This document shows positions 11,866 through 23,399 of a stretch of 64,000 bases of DNA, piece after piece. The stretch comes from Prostheceraeus crozeri (lineage: Eukaryota > Platyhelminthes > Polycladida > Euryleptidae). The position numbers and the translations under genes are program-made. The DNA lies in assembly GCA_907163375.1 (NCBI GenBank), contig CAJQUW010006146.1, forward strand, positions 310,001 through 374,000. The letters are read 5' to 3'. The notes below the pieces were generated by a model. That model saw nothing but the letters and a program-made list of their open reading frames with translations, had not been told where the DNA came from and ran no database searches. How positions within the stretch are numbered: the stretch's first letter is position 1; every line of letters begins with the position of its first letter.

Positions 11866-12083
11866 GTGGTAGGATCGCTCAGTTGGTTAAGGGGCACGCT
11901 TCGGTAGGGAGGTGCAGAAGGTCAATGGTTCGGGGTACCTCAGCTGTATGCCTCAGGAAGTACCACCGCCCTCACTTAAGGTTACTAACCCAAGCCTGGT
12001 GAGAGTTGCGAGTGTGTCAAGGATGCCCCACCCTGCCTCGGCTGGTGCAGGGATGAGGAAAAAACGATAAGAAAGAAATGTCC
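11866..12083 (+). mobile_element. SINE-like tRNA-derived repeat (family 3)
   Basis: GC-rich block with an A-box-like TCGCTCAGTTGG and a B-box-like GGTTCGGGGTACC about 50 bases later, then a body with GATGCCCCACCCTGCCTCGG and an A-rich end (GAGGAAAAAACGATAAG). Only one copy in the window, so family status is inferred from the tRNA-like head. Confidence 0.45.
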
Positions 12084-13868
12084 AAGAACTGGAAATTTGA
12101 CTGACAATTTCAGTTGAATATCGAAGATCGGGAATCTTGAGAATCAGATATTAGCTGAGCTGAATATTTAGCTCTGAAGGGATCGAGATTTCGGTGGTGG
12201 ATTCGACCCCCTCCTTTATTCATGAAGCACGGGAAATGCTTGCTCAGCACAACATGAATTTCACATCATAGTATATACAACGTGTGAACCTTCCAATGCT
12301 GGCATATAGGCATTTTTTCTCTACATCGCTCATGCATTCGAACTAGAAATGGTAATCAAAAAATTTAGAATCGCCCATTTCTGGAAAATGACTTCAGCCC
12401 AATTTCGCTTAGAAATGCCCTTAATGATCGCTGTTAATGATGCTTAAGTTAAGTGGCTAAATGTGCTGAAAATGACGCTTGGGTTCAAAAAAGATATTGA
12501 TAAGCTTGATTTATGAATGGAATTCAAATATAATGTGCATCTAAAATGTGGGGATTTTCAGTCAAAAAAGAACCTGTTAATTCATCTGTGAAATGATCGT
12601 ATTGTTGAGTCTAGATGTCTTCAAATGCGATTATAAAGAAGAACGGTGTGAACGGTTGGAAACAAAAGCACAGAAAAAGTACTGCTAAATCTGGATATTG
12701 CTTCTGAAATATTTAGTCCGTAGTGTTTATATTAAATTCTGTTTTCAAAGTTGAATGTGACATGTTTAAGTAGCGTGCAGTTCTTTAAAAAAATTGCATC
12801 TCCCTCTACATGAGTATTCTGATAGCTTCAACGTGCACAATATCAACCGCTTTTCGTTTGAAGTCCTTCCGTTTCCAGTTTAAAAGAAGGTTCTGAATCA
12901 GGTCCAGTTCCTTCTTGCTTCCAAGTACATGCATGTTTTATGAAGCAGTGATTTGTTTTTGAATGACAGGTATCTGTCGTCTAAAATCGTCAAAGATCTT
13001 CGATAAGATTCTGGGACCCACTCATCCTTTGCCGCACATCCATGAAAATCTCATATCATAGTGAAAAAAACGATATCATCAGACGACACAGCACTCATAA
13101 TCATAATAGAATACAAACAAGTAATCCTGATTCCTAATTATGCCTACTTCTGCGCACAAGACTTATAAGTCTCGTGACTAACTTTTGATAAGGATGTAAT
13201 AACTTTTGAAGGGCTCAAATGACAGACTAACAATCCAGCAACAACAAATTCCGTTTTTCATTTAAAAATATTACAATCAGTAGCTCTTAATTGGCTTTAA
13301 AGGGATATTATATTATATTTGATATATCGCGACCGTACTTTAGGCTCTTATTATTTCATTCTTCGAATTGAGACAAACTAAGTGATTTTCACATGGTCAT
13401 TGCTCATTACTCATGCTGCTGCTCACGTTGAGAAACGCAATACTCATTGAGATTGTTATCAATAAAGACTTCGTCTCGATTTATCTAATCCTTAACTTAA
13501 TGCTGCCGCTTGAATCTTTCAAGTTGATTCATTAGCTATCGATGACTGCTCTCTTCATTGTATTATTCTATCTCAGTCATCTAACGGCGTATTACCGTGA
13601 CAAAATAGTAGCTATCTTTTATTTAATTTCATGAACTGAATCCTTTCTCAGTTCAGCCAGTCAGTTCTACGATTTCACAAATAACAGTTCCTGATACATT
13701 CCTCAATCTACAAATCAAAATCACTCTCACTGACAAACTTCACAGGTTTCTCAAAAGTATTACTAGTGAGACACATCCCATACCAGAGAGATTGGAAAAT
13801 GAATAATAGAAAATTTGGCTGCTAGTTATATAGGAGAAGTGATGCAAGAGATTCACATAAGGATAATA
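12084..13868. other. Non-coding DNA, nothing recognised
   Basis: AT-rich, no convincing exon, repeat family or RNA. Probably intron or 3' flank of the minus-strand gene. Confidence 0.6.
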
Positions 13869-13869
13869 G

Positions 13870-13972
13870 ATCTTTATTCTTAATTTCGAACAGCACCACC
13901 CAAAAAAAACTTTTGAAAACTACAATTATCGAGCGAATTCGGGTGGTGCTGTCCAAAACTTAGAATAAAGAT
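13870..13972. repeat. 32-bp inverted repeat hairpin with AATAAA on both arms
   Basis: Arms 13870-13901 and 13941-13972 pair with few mismatches (ATCTTTATTCT, ACAGCACCACCC and complements) around a 39-base loop. On the minus strand AATAAA falls about 400 bases past the stop at 14282, so it could serve as the poly(A) signal of the short isoform. It may also be a tiny MITE. Confidence 0.7.
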
Positions 13973-14255
13973 ATGCAATGTCCACCTTGAACGAATAACG
14001 ATAATGATTCAAATCGATAATAAACGTGGTCGGAAAAATTTGTTTACTCAAATAGTCCTCGTATAAAATAATCTCCAATGGTCTTCAAAAACTGTCCCGG
14101 GGAAGTCTTCGATTTGGAAATTGAGTAACAGAAAGGTGTTAGATCAACATCTAGATCATACGTTTCAGCCATTTCAGGATTTCAGACGGAAATGCATAGC
14201 TTCTGACAGTTTGAAGGTAGGACGTTGGCTTCGACTAAAATTCAAAATTCATTAT

Positions 14256-14667
14256 CTCCGCGTACTTATCACTTCAGCCATTTATTTCTTCTTCAATCCC
14301 AGGAAGGTCAAATCTCCCAGTATGCGAGTTTCTTCATTTGTCAGAGTTAACAGTTTGCCGCAAAGTTCTTCTATTTGAGCGATAAATGCGAACATTTCGC
14401 TCTGAAGCGGAATCGTAAATCTCGACTTGCTTTAGTATGAATATCGATGATGTTTGCTGTTGATATGATTGGAAAATATGAATAATTCAATTGGATGACA
14501 GGATATCTCAATTCCATGATTGATTTTATATTTTTTCATTGGATGAATTGCCAAAGCGTCATTTACTTGTTGGGAATTGCATTTGGGAGCAATTTTCCAT
14601 TGTTCACGTGATTTCAGGCTCTACCATCTAAATTGCCGTGATTATGTGATGTGAGATTTTAGTGCAC
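14256..14667. repeat. Copy 2 of the duplicated segment containing the terminal exon
   Basis: The longer partner of 8160-8548, with the 19 bases absent there. The duplicated unit extends well upstream (on the minus strand) of the putative exon at 14282-14399, into non-coding DNA. This argues for genomic duplication or an interspersed repeat rather than retrocopying of an mRNA. Confidence 0.75.
14282..14399 (-). CDS. Possible terminal exon (short C-terminus) of the SNX16-like gene
   Basis: Using the acceptor CGCTTCAGAG, the exon starts with the one nucleotide needed to complete the phase-2 codon from the exon at 15308. It then encodes 38 residues beginning EMFAFIAQIEELCGKLLTL and ending DLTFLGLKKK before TAA. 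An AATAAA overlaps the stop and another lies near 13875 inside a hairpin. The exon lies within a segment of about 400 bp that also occurs at 8160-8548, where most of the reading frame is kept. It may be a real alternative last exon or a repeat that happens to be phase-compatible. The competing 3' end is at 3142-3255. Confidence 0.42.
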
Positions 14668-15307
14668 ATTTAACAGCAATATCAGATCTTTTAGTAAATC
14701 ATCCCACAGATAGAAATACGTGATCAGCTTAAATTGAATGAGTTCCAACGGGCTTTCTAGTACCTATTGTAATAAATCAGACTTCCACCAAAACTAACAC
14801 TATTTTTCACCGCTTGTATAGAAGTTTGCATGTAATTAAATGCTGTGAAACATGAGAACGAGACAAAGGGGCTGCAAACTGTCTGCTGCTATGATTAACG
14901 AATCAATCGGCTCAGACATTTTTTCTCTGTAAAATGAACAATGACTAATCAACTTCTGATGAGATTGTATTTTTTTGCGCTTAATGACTATGATGACATG
15001 ACTTTTGAATATCCTTTGATTAATATTGAATACAGGCGTTATTTGCTGAACTAACACCTGATACATATTGGATGGCAACGAATAAGGTTTGCATCGACTC
15101 ATTCTTTCGAGACATTATTCCAATGACTTGTCAACGTTGAGGTAACTAAATAAAAGACATCTCACATCGGAAGCTCATTCATACAGCACGCACAGGGTCT
15201 GAATAAGAAGGTGCACGACTCAAAGTTGACGAAAATTTCATTCAATTTCAATTTCTTTGACTCCTAGTTCGATTAACATTCACAAGTTCAATTATCTACC
15301 GACTTAC

Positions 15308-15444
15308 CGAGATGCTTCGAGAAGACTGGCGTTTTGATTCTTCAAAAGTTCATTTTCCCGCATCAATTCCTGAATACTTTCTTCCTTCATGAATAACATG
15401 TGACGACAGAAGTCCAGATCCTCTTCGATCGCATCAAAGCGTTG
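15308..15444 (-). CDS. SNX16: Coiled-coil exon of the SNX16-like gene
   Basis: A 137-nt exon with a good acceptor (TTTTTCATATCTCAG) and a perfect GTAAGT donor, starting in phase 0 and ending in phase 2. It begins QQRFDAIEEDLDFCRHM and continues as an acidic, leucine-rich heptad-like helix (KEESIQELMREN, then ELLKNQNASLLEAS). The FD..EE....FC pattern matches the start of the coiled coil that follows PX in SNX16 as I recall it (FDSLEESRAFC). That coiled coil is used for self-association in the family. It sits on the same strand as the PX exon, in the expected order. This is the second-best supported host exon in the window. Confidence 0.68.
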
Positions 15445-15679
15445 CTGAGATATGAAAAATACAAGATTGAAATGATTAACAGAGAAAGTGCATCTTTCGA
15501 ATAGCAATGTCACGACATGCATCAAGAGCGAATCAGCTAATACTTGTATTAGTCACACGTTAATATCCATCCGTTTGGAAATTGTTATTGAAAGAATTAC
15601 TTTTTGTACAGCTCACAGACATTTTAGTGTTTCGGAGCTAGTCATTTTCATCAAGGCCATGGGTCAGTCATCGACTTAC

Positions 15680-15715
15680 TGAAGCTCCATAAAGCTCAGT
15701 ATTCACACATATGGC
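15680..15715 (-). CDS. SNX16: 36-nt microexon of the SNX16-like gene (putative)
   Basis: A 36-nt stretch preceded on the minus strand by TTCATTTTTAG and followed by a consensus GTAAGT donor. It reads AICVNTELYGAS in phase 0 at both ends, so it fits between the phase-0 end of the PX exon at 48991 and the phase-0 start of the coiled-coil exon at 15444. The splice signals and phase chain support it. The joining intron to the PX exon would be about 33 kb, and other small exons could lie within it. An exon this short can also arise by chance. Confidence 0.5.
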
Positions 15716-16059
15716 CTAAAAATGAAAGTTATAAGCACGCATGTACAAATCTTTTATGCGTGAGTATATATATACATATATATAATACAAAAACAGAGTA
15801 ATCAAAATGGAAATAATATAAATAGTAGAAAAATCAGGAAAAAGTCATTAACTTAATTTCCAACCGGTTTCACCTGTTGATGCAGGCTATTCATGGAAAA
15901 TGAATGTATTTGAAATCAATAGCACATAATATAAAATAATACATAGAAATAAACTTAAGGTGATCGTTCATTCAATGTGGGATGAAGGAGCTTGATCATA
16001 GCTTTTTCTTTTAGTTCGCGCTCTATTCGAGTGGCGCTTGGATGTAATTGGCTGCTCCC

Positions 16060-16082
16060 ATCTACCTATATATCTATATATC

Positions 16083-16123
<41 letters not shown>

Positions 16124-16132
16124 ATATATATA
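16060..16132. repeat. (TA)n microsatellite
   Basis: About 70 bases of TA/ATCT repeats directly abutting the tRNA-hammerhead unit at 16133. Shorter TA tracts occur at 15765-15785 and 25125-25172 (palindromic TATAACTA), and a long one at 56022-56074. Confidence 0.95.
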
Positions 16133-16264
16133 TCAACAGATGTTGTTGACGAGACATGTTTCGATCTGTTGGGACTCATCACTCGTTGGTTGAACCAGCC
16201 ACGTTGGAGCTAGAGGACGCGCAAGTATACCCTCTAACCACAAGGCCACCGGACCATCTGTTGA
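16133..16264 (-). ncRNA. tRNA-like plus hammerhead-like unit, copy A (decayed)
   Basis: On the minus strand a tRNA-like head (A box TGGCCTTGTGGTTAGAG, B box GGTTCAACC) is followed by a hammerhead relic: ACGA, GTGATGA (first core C changed to G), a weakened stem II, then GAAAC-AT-GTC and TCGT. The unit is bounded by a perfect 10-bp inverted repeat, TCAACAGATG and CATCTGTTGA. Same order of parts as copy B. The core substitution and broken stem II suggest it no longer cleaves. Confidence 0.6.
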
Positions 16265-16318
16265 GAGCGTGAATTAGCCAGGGAGGCACTGCCCTAACGC
16301 TGACACGTGGAAGGCGTA

Positions 16319-16693
16319 TTGAATTCTGCAATCACTTAATGCCGCATTCGAGATTGAGGCGCTTCCTTTGGGCGCTTCACGCAGGCGCTATTCATTACAC
16401 GTCAAGACAAGTAACCTGGCATTTAATAAATTTATCAAATCTCGGCAGATGGTCCGGTGGCCCTGAGGTTAGACAATGTGCTTGCACGTCATCTAACTCT
16501 AACGTCGCTGGTTCAAACCTACCCACGACTGATGAGGTCCAACAGGACGAAACATGTCTCGTGGTGGTTACATCTGTTGAGATTTGATAAATTTATCAAT
16601 TGCCAGGTTGCTTGTCTTAAGATAATGAGTAGCGCCTGCGTGAAGCGCCTCAATCTCGGATGCGGCATTGAGTGATTGCAGAATGCAGAATTG
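16319..16693. repeat. Fold-back inverted repeat enclosing unit B
   Basis: The left arm (16319-16451) and right arm (16571-16693) are inverted copies over about 120 bp. Examples are AATGCCGCATTCGAGATTG against its complement and AATTTATCAAATCTC against GAGATTTGATAAATT. The left arm has 13 extra bases. The 119-bp centre is the tRNA-hammerhead unit. The whole would fold as one long hairpin. Confidence 0.85.
16442..16580 (+). ncRNA. tRNA-like plus type I hammerhead ribozyme unit, copy B
   Basis: The tRNA-like head at about 16450-16522 has an A box (TGGCCCTGAGGTTAGA) and B box (GGTTCAAACC). It runs into a hammerhead at 16523-16564. Stem I is CCACGA pairing with TCGTGG (6 bp). The core CTGATGA is intact. 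Stem II is GTCC/GGAC with loop AACA and one extra G before it. GAAA is followed by a 2-bp stem III (A-U, C-G, loop AT) and the GTC cleavage triplet, giving a predicted cut after 16558. CAGATG/CATCTG closes the unit. Minimal type I hammerheads of this shape are known from metazoan retroelements. Activity is inferred, not shown. Confidence 0.68.
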
Positions 16694-19600
16694 ATTCCGA
16701 TGCTTTGTAATTACGGGTACATGCAGATTGTAGGTGACTGAACCGTGGTATGATTATTTAGAGGTGAAGCACATAGACAAGCAACAACAAGGTATTATTA
16801 GTACAGCTACGCCCGTTCAGAAAAAGAGAAGGTTATGACTGCTGCACTTAAATCTTCAAGACAATGTGTATGGAGAAAATTTGTCTCGATCACATCTTGA
16901 TAAAATGTATCTGTAAACCTTAATTTCACCCTCACGTCATCAGCATCAAACTACCTTGCATGTAGTTTATATCATGAAGTAGATGCTTCTACTCGTCTTC
17001 TGCATCTAACTGCCAATTTTCACTCATCAGTAAAGGAGTCAGTGAGACAGATCGATGCTATAACCACAGAAAGCGCCTAAAAGTGGAATCGAAAAGATTG
17101 TTTTGCAAGAATTTCGGAGCTTTTCCTTCACTGGATACAAACAAATGGACCGAGATTTCCCATGATGATCGACGTCGATCAAAGTATGAGTTATATGACA
17201 CATGTAACACACAAAAGGAAAGAGTAGGGCAATCTCTATCTATTAGTTATGATAGACGTGTTCGCATTTCGCCTGAGAGTTTGAGATAAACGAAATAATG
17301 TTATACTGAATACGAAGATTTTTATTCTCACAGCATCAGTGTATCTTGGGAACTGCTTTCTAATTATTCCATTGAGTAATTTGCTTCCGAAATTTCATAA
17401 TATCTAATTCATATTTTGGCAATATCCTGAGCTTCTCTAGATTTTCCTTCCACTGGTTGACTTTGTCACTCATTGAATTTTTTCTGATGTTGAATCGATT
17501 TGATTTATGATTTACAGAACAAAGGATTTATTTTTGAATATGACTGAAACGCTAAATGAAATGATTCAATGATAGAGAACATGTATACCTTCTTTCTAAC
17601 AGAGGAAAGAAAAACGTTAATTACTTATTAATAGAGACCTCCATGAGATTGATCGAAGGAAAGTTTTCTTTTTAGCGTGAGCATCTTCGTTAGTAATTCT
17701 AAAGCGACTCTCGGCGACTTTCTATAGAGGCCGAGAGATCTCTCACTAAAAAGGAAGCGATTTTCTTTTCCGATGAATTATACGTATACGTGTATGTCAC
17801 ATGAAATGTTATCTGATGATATGCGTACTTCTCTGTTCAAGCAAAATTTGCGGTATTCGATTATATTTTGTATGCTAATTGATGATCGAAGATCAATGTA
17901 CAGAACATGCTCAACTGAAAATCTGCAACAGAAACAATGAACTTCATTGATGCATGGAGTTAATTACCTCGAGACTGAAAATATCAAATATTTATCTTCC
18001 ATTAATTTCACTTCTTAGAAAGTGAAGATTTCGAAATAACGAATACCATTTTACTGCTAAAACTATCTGTTTACGCAGATTTATTCCATAAATTGAACCT
18101 GAATGGATGCCAGACAGCATGCGCGAATAATGAGACTTGATTTTGACAGCAATTTCGTTCCGACAATCATGCAAATTCAAATTTTCTGCGCATGAATCGC
18201 GCTGACAGGTTAATTGATCACTGCACTGGTTGATTTCAATTCCAAAATCCTGTAAAATGCCAAGTATTTTTGAAGCCTAGAACGAATATGCTAATGTCGA
18301 AATCGGCTTTATTATTATGTGAACGATATCATCCAATATATTGTAGGCTGTTAAACGAAGCAGTGACAACAACGAGCTACATTATTTTTCCGATCTCCTA
18401 ATCGTATTTCAACTTTCAGAAATTCAACCATTTTCTCTCTTGCTCATTTTTTCTTGCTCTATTGAAGATGTTTATTGAAGAAATACAAAATTATAGGAAA
18501 CGTTTGAAAAAGAGAAGTTTTATTCGAAGCACACACAAGATGAAGTCTATGCACGAATACACGACTACAAAAACGACGGCACAAGGTGACGCCCCGAAAC
18601 GCTTCACCGGCACTAGCAGGCCGGTTGCTATTGATTTTGCTATCCTCTTACGCTGAAGTGCTCGGCGAAGGACTGCAGACGAATAGCGTATCAGAATGAC
18701 TGGTTGGTTTGATAAAAATGTGTTCAATGTTCGAAAAGGCATGTATGCATTTCTGAGAGTATGGATGTGACAAAATAATCCTTTGACTTGACTGACGTCA
18801 TAGACTTAGGACAGTACCTTCGACGGAAGCGGAAGGGGTCTAACCTACCATGACCATTGAAAACAGTTGTGGTTTAAAAGAAGTATGATAATATATCGCA
18901 TGCTTAGATACTGATTCCTCCAGAAATAGCCTACCCTTCTCAAAAAAGGCGTAGAAAAAAAGTCGACCATTCAATGATTGACGGAATCTTCTCATTCTTC
19001 CCAGATGTATCCTCCTAAATGAAGATTCACAAGAAATAGTAATGAGTGAAAGAAAACGACCATTTGATGAATGAGATACTTGCGTGGATCAATGAATAGT
19101 CAATCATCTCTTCAGCCCACTCTTTTCGGACTGTCTCAAATGTATTCTAATAAGGCAGAATAGACGCGTGGGTCTAAGAGAACATAAACTATTAATGTTC
19201 AACACCCTGACAGTAAACACAACTTTTCCATAACATAAATTTCCTCGAAACTTGTCCCCAAAGAAAACAAAATAGGAACAGAAAAAAGGAGAAGTTAAAA
19301 AAGAGCGTCGACCATTAGATGACCGACACAAGCTTCTCACTCTGCTCATAAGATAGGAGGTCTGTGATGCCTGTACTGGCTTGACGTGTGTGGCTTAGAA
19401 CTAAGGGATTATTGGGAACGTGCTGGTGTGGCACTTAACGCATTGCCACAGTGAAAGTGGTACTCCGGGGAGATCAAATAAGTATTTAAGAGCACATGAC
19501 AGACCTGTTACCCAGTGCGCCTTGTACGCTCACTGCTCGATGAACTGCAGTACTCAGCGCGCTATGCATAAGAAATGAGTACCATTTTTTTATGAACTGA

Positions 19601-20165
19601 GATGAGCATCAGTGATAATAATAATAATAGTAAATACGAAAAGCGGTACATGACGATGGTGCAAATTTTCCTGTGAATGATGAAAATTTCACAAAGGTTT
19701 TGTTGCATAAAGCAGATTTCCGCAGGAAAGACAAAAGTACTCTTGAGTGGCGTACAGCTGATGTGTCATCGCGCAACGCGTACAATAGAATGCTTTGACA
19801 AGGGATGAGAGCCTTTTCTGTGAGCTATTTTCTCTATCAATCTGATATCAATTTTGTCGAGCATTTGCATGAGGCTGGGTCTACCTTGAGTCATGTACCA
19901 ACAACGAACCATCCAGTCGTTCAAACTTCTTGAATTCGCGATTTGCAATGTCACATATGACGGGCCAACTATGGGAAATATGGCAGAATACAAAGCTTAA
20001 AAAGGCTTTCCAAATGATAGCAAGATCTGCAACATTCACATTCAACCGCTAACTAAAGATATACCTCCATAACAACGGTTATAAAGATGCGAAAAATGCT
20101 CCTTCCACCGAAAGTCGTTTTTTAGAAATACATCTTCCACAAACCATCAATTATCACAATCGACC
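16694..20165. other. Non-coding DNA, nothing recognised
   Basis: About 3.5 kb with short chance frames only. Presumed intron of the minus-strand gene. Confidence 0.55.
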
Positions 20166-20169
20166 AGGG

Positions 20170-21440
20170 ATTGCCGTTTTCGTGGAATTTTCGTGCTTAT
20201 CTGTCTGTCAATGACCTTTTCCCCTCTGCAGTCGGCGTATAGACGGCATCATTCGACTGAAACTTTATTATTGAAAGTTACAGTGATGCCCTTCTTTCTC
20301 TGGACAGAGGAAAGCTGGGACTTCTAGATTCACTAAACCTTTTGTCGGCCATTGACAGTGTTGGCCATCGTATACTTTTTCAACGGCTTCATAACTCGTT
20401 TGGTTTCTCCGGCTCCGCTCTCGCGTGGATTAAGTCATTTGTCAGTGGTCGTTATCAGTCTGCACAAATTGGTTCGTCTGCCTCTCTGTCTACACTGATT
20501 CAGTCTAGTGTACCCCAGGGATCGGTCCTAGGACAATTGCTGCTCATTGTGTACACAATTTGTACATTCATTTATACGCTGATGATTCCCAAATCAATGG
20601 TTTCTGTCTTCCGTCTTCGGCTGCGTCCCCACTCCCAAATGTCTAATTGTTTGGATGACGTCATTCACTGGTTTGGTTCGAATAAGCTGCTGTTAAATCA
20701 GGAAAAGACGGAATCTCTTTGGATCCATTCAAGCAGGCGATGACAGGTCGTTACCAGGTAACGCCATTTGAATTGGATCCTCTTGGATATCCCCTGTTTC
20801 CTCTGCTCGTTGCTTGTGAGTCCATATTGATTCTGAACTATATTTTCAAGTTCATATTAAGATAAGGGCTGCTGCCTGTTTTTCGATGCTAAGACAAATC
20901 TCGTCCATCAAGGAGTCATTACTTCGTCCAGCTTTAAGGAATGTGATCTCTTCCTTGGTGATAAAAACGTCTGGATTGTTGTATCTCTATATGATATGGC
21001 TTGTCCCCTTGTCGTCTTAGACGGTTGCAATCAGTTCTAAATGTTGCGTCCCGTTTGGTGAATGGTACCTTTCGTTATTGTGCAATCACTACTCTGTTCA
21101 TAGATCCTAAATGGCTACCAATAGAGAAAAGCATTGACTTCTCTCTCTCTTGTCTTCTCCTGCTATCATCAACTGGCGCCGACTTACCTTGTCTCGGATT
21201 TTCAAAGTGTCATCGTGTCTCGTGGTTATCAACTTCGCTCTTCTGATGAGCGACTTTTTCTGGTTCCCAGAATTCGACGACCGACCTCTATTATCGTTGC
21301 TGCAGTACGTGCCTGTAACGGTCTTCCTTCTCATATCAGGCAAATTGACAGTCTTTGTGAGTTCAAGAAACAGGCTAAGAATCACTTTTATGAACTTTCA
21401 TTCTTTTAGTCAAATGATGTCTTTGCTTTTATCATTGTAA
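20170..21440 (+). pseudogene. LINE remnant, L2/CR1-like reverse transcriptase C-terminal half
   Basis: Frame pieces read in order: YRRHHSTET-like start, LSAIDSVGHRILFQRLHNS, FGFSGSALAWIKSFVSGR, SVPQGSVLGQLLLIVYT, DDVIHWFGSNKLLLNQEKTE, LRRLQSVLNVASRLVNGT, and a C-terminal SLCEFKKQAKNHFYELSF. This is the standard order in L2/CR1-type LINEs. The YADD box region is lost or scrambled near 20570-20600. Several frameshifts; inactive. The 5' half is absent. Confidence 0.85.
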
Positions 21441-21715
21441 AATGGTCTTGCAGTGCTGTAACAAAGTGCCACTAAAATATAATTCTCGTGAAATCGTACT
21501 GAGGTACATGCATTTGGTTTTGATGGGTTGAAAGTGAGCTTTTTATTAGCGGTCCACAACTGAAATTTGTCAACATTAGATTAAAAATCAGTAGTACAAT
21601 CAGAATTTCCTTCCAAAAGATGGATAGAACTTACGTCATAGGCACAAGCTACTAACTAGATGCATTGAAAATCAGGTATATAATCCAATTGAAAATCAGG
21701 TAGATAAGGCAGAGT

Positions 21716-22060
21716 TCAAAGGATTAAGTCACTCAGATTGACAAAAGTGTTGGTGCAACCGCCAAGCCCATTTGATGTAAAGACGAATTGCCGCGAATCA
21801 AGCTGGTGCGACAAAGATGGCACTAAAACCAAGTCTCTAATCAGTCTCTTCAAAAGCTTCCTGGAAGTCAAATGAATGTCATTGAATTGGTCGGTAATCA
21901 CAATATCCTTTACATACGAGGACAATCTTGGCCTCCATGATTTATGGAGAATACGAAAATTTAAACACTTGTTGTAGATCAAGGCAACAGGGAAAGCAAG
22001 CAGATCAGCAAAAGCTCTATAGATCAGGAAAAGCTTAAGCAGAGTTCGATTTGCATACAA
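21716..22060 (-). pseudogene. LINE reverse transcriptase finger-domain fragment
   Basis: A 114-codon open frame: FADLLAFPVALIYNKCLN, RILHKSW, then SRKLLKRLIRDLVLVPSL and LDSRQFVFTSNG. This matches the region before the palm in non-LTR reverse transcriptases (LSK.LER, DRQF.F). Both ends are cut. It is a different lineage from the neighbour at 20.2-21.4 kb and lies in the opposite orientation. Clade not determinable by eye. Confidence 0.6.
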
Positions 22061-22069
22061 TAATCATAT

Positions 22070-23385
22070 TATAAACTTTGGATTGTGACCTGTGAACAGT
22101 GAAGATGTGAACCATTGATGAAGATCATCGGAAAACTCTCGCAAACCGGACCGGTAGAAGTGATTAAAATGCGGAGAAGTGACTTCACGCATCCGGTTTT
22201 ATATATATAAAAATATGAATAAAGCGAAAGCAAGTTTCTTCGGATTCAAAATATTATCCGAATATAGGACATTTCGCCGCGCAGGCTTGGTCACGCATGC
22301 ATGCACGGAAAATCATTAATGATCATGGAAGAAACAGATGAAATAGTTCAGAATATTTAAAATAAAAACAGATACAATAACTGTACATAAAAAACACAAC
22401 AAAATACAAAAACTGTACAAAATATTGAGTTTCAAAATACTACTATCTAAATTAAAACCAGCATGACAAAATCGAAAATTGGATGAAAAGAAGATAGCAG
22501 ATGAACATAGACCTTAGTTGTTGTACGTCACATTGCGACCAATGCACCCATTTATGAAAATGGAGGGTGTATCTTCGGAGATGTAGATCCATTCCAATGT
22601 CCTTCTTGGACGAAAGAAGTGATTCGCTAAATTAGTATTCAATTCCAAAGCAATTGACTGATCAATTGGAAGAAGATGCTTTTTGGTATGGACATGAGAG
22701 CTAATGATCTTGTAGGTCTCCTCAGTGGAATCAGTAGACTGTTTGGAGAAAAAATGAATCTCGCTTTGTCAACTTCAACAGCGAATTTCTCTGAGGCTCA
22801 AGCATTTTGGATATGCATGATACTACAAGAAATGGTTAAGCTACTACTACTGGTAGAAACAAAATGGTTGAAATACTGAAAAATTTGTCATTTTCAAAAA
22901 ATGATTTGATACGAGGAGAAACGTTATTCAATTCTTATTCACAAAACTCATCACCGATAAGCAGCATTCACCCAACTTAGAGACTTTAGCCCGCTTCCAA
23001 GGGACATTAAAACGAGAGGAAACATGATTTTCTTCTATAATATCCTTAATCGTGTACAAGACTTTCTTAGACTTCAAGACAAAAAATTGCACTTTTCAGT
23101 TTTCTGTGAATTATCTTCATTTGTCGCAGACAAACGACACCGCCCTCAGTTTTCGCCGATGCAATGACGATTGTCATTATTCGCCGGTTCAACGGAGAGC
23201 ATGGCTGCTATATTTGCTTGTTATAAGCACGAATCTATCCGAGTTGAATTTAAAATTATCGAAAGATTTCGCTTTGACAATAATAACCCTTCATTCGATT
23301 GTGTCATTGTGAAACTTTCAAGACACAATCAATTAACACAATACTGCATTCTGAAATTGATGTTCTTCAGCGAAATCGATGTGAT
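22070..23385. other. No feature recognised; one protein-like frame
   Basis: The frame at 22676-22879 (+) reads MLFGMDMRANDLVGLLSGIS and continues, with broken upstream pieces such as YENGGCIFGDVDPFQCPSW. It may be an old coding relic; I cannot place it. Confidence 0.3.
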
Positions 23386-23399
23386 ACTCAACGTCAAAT

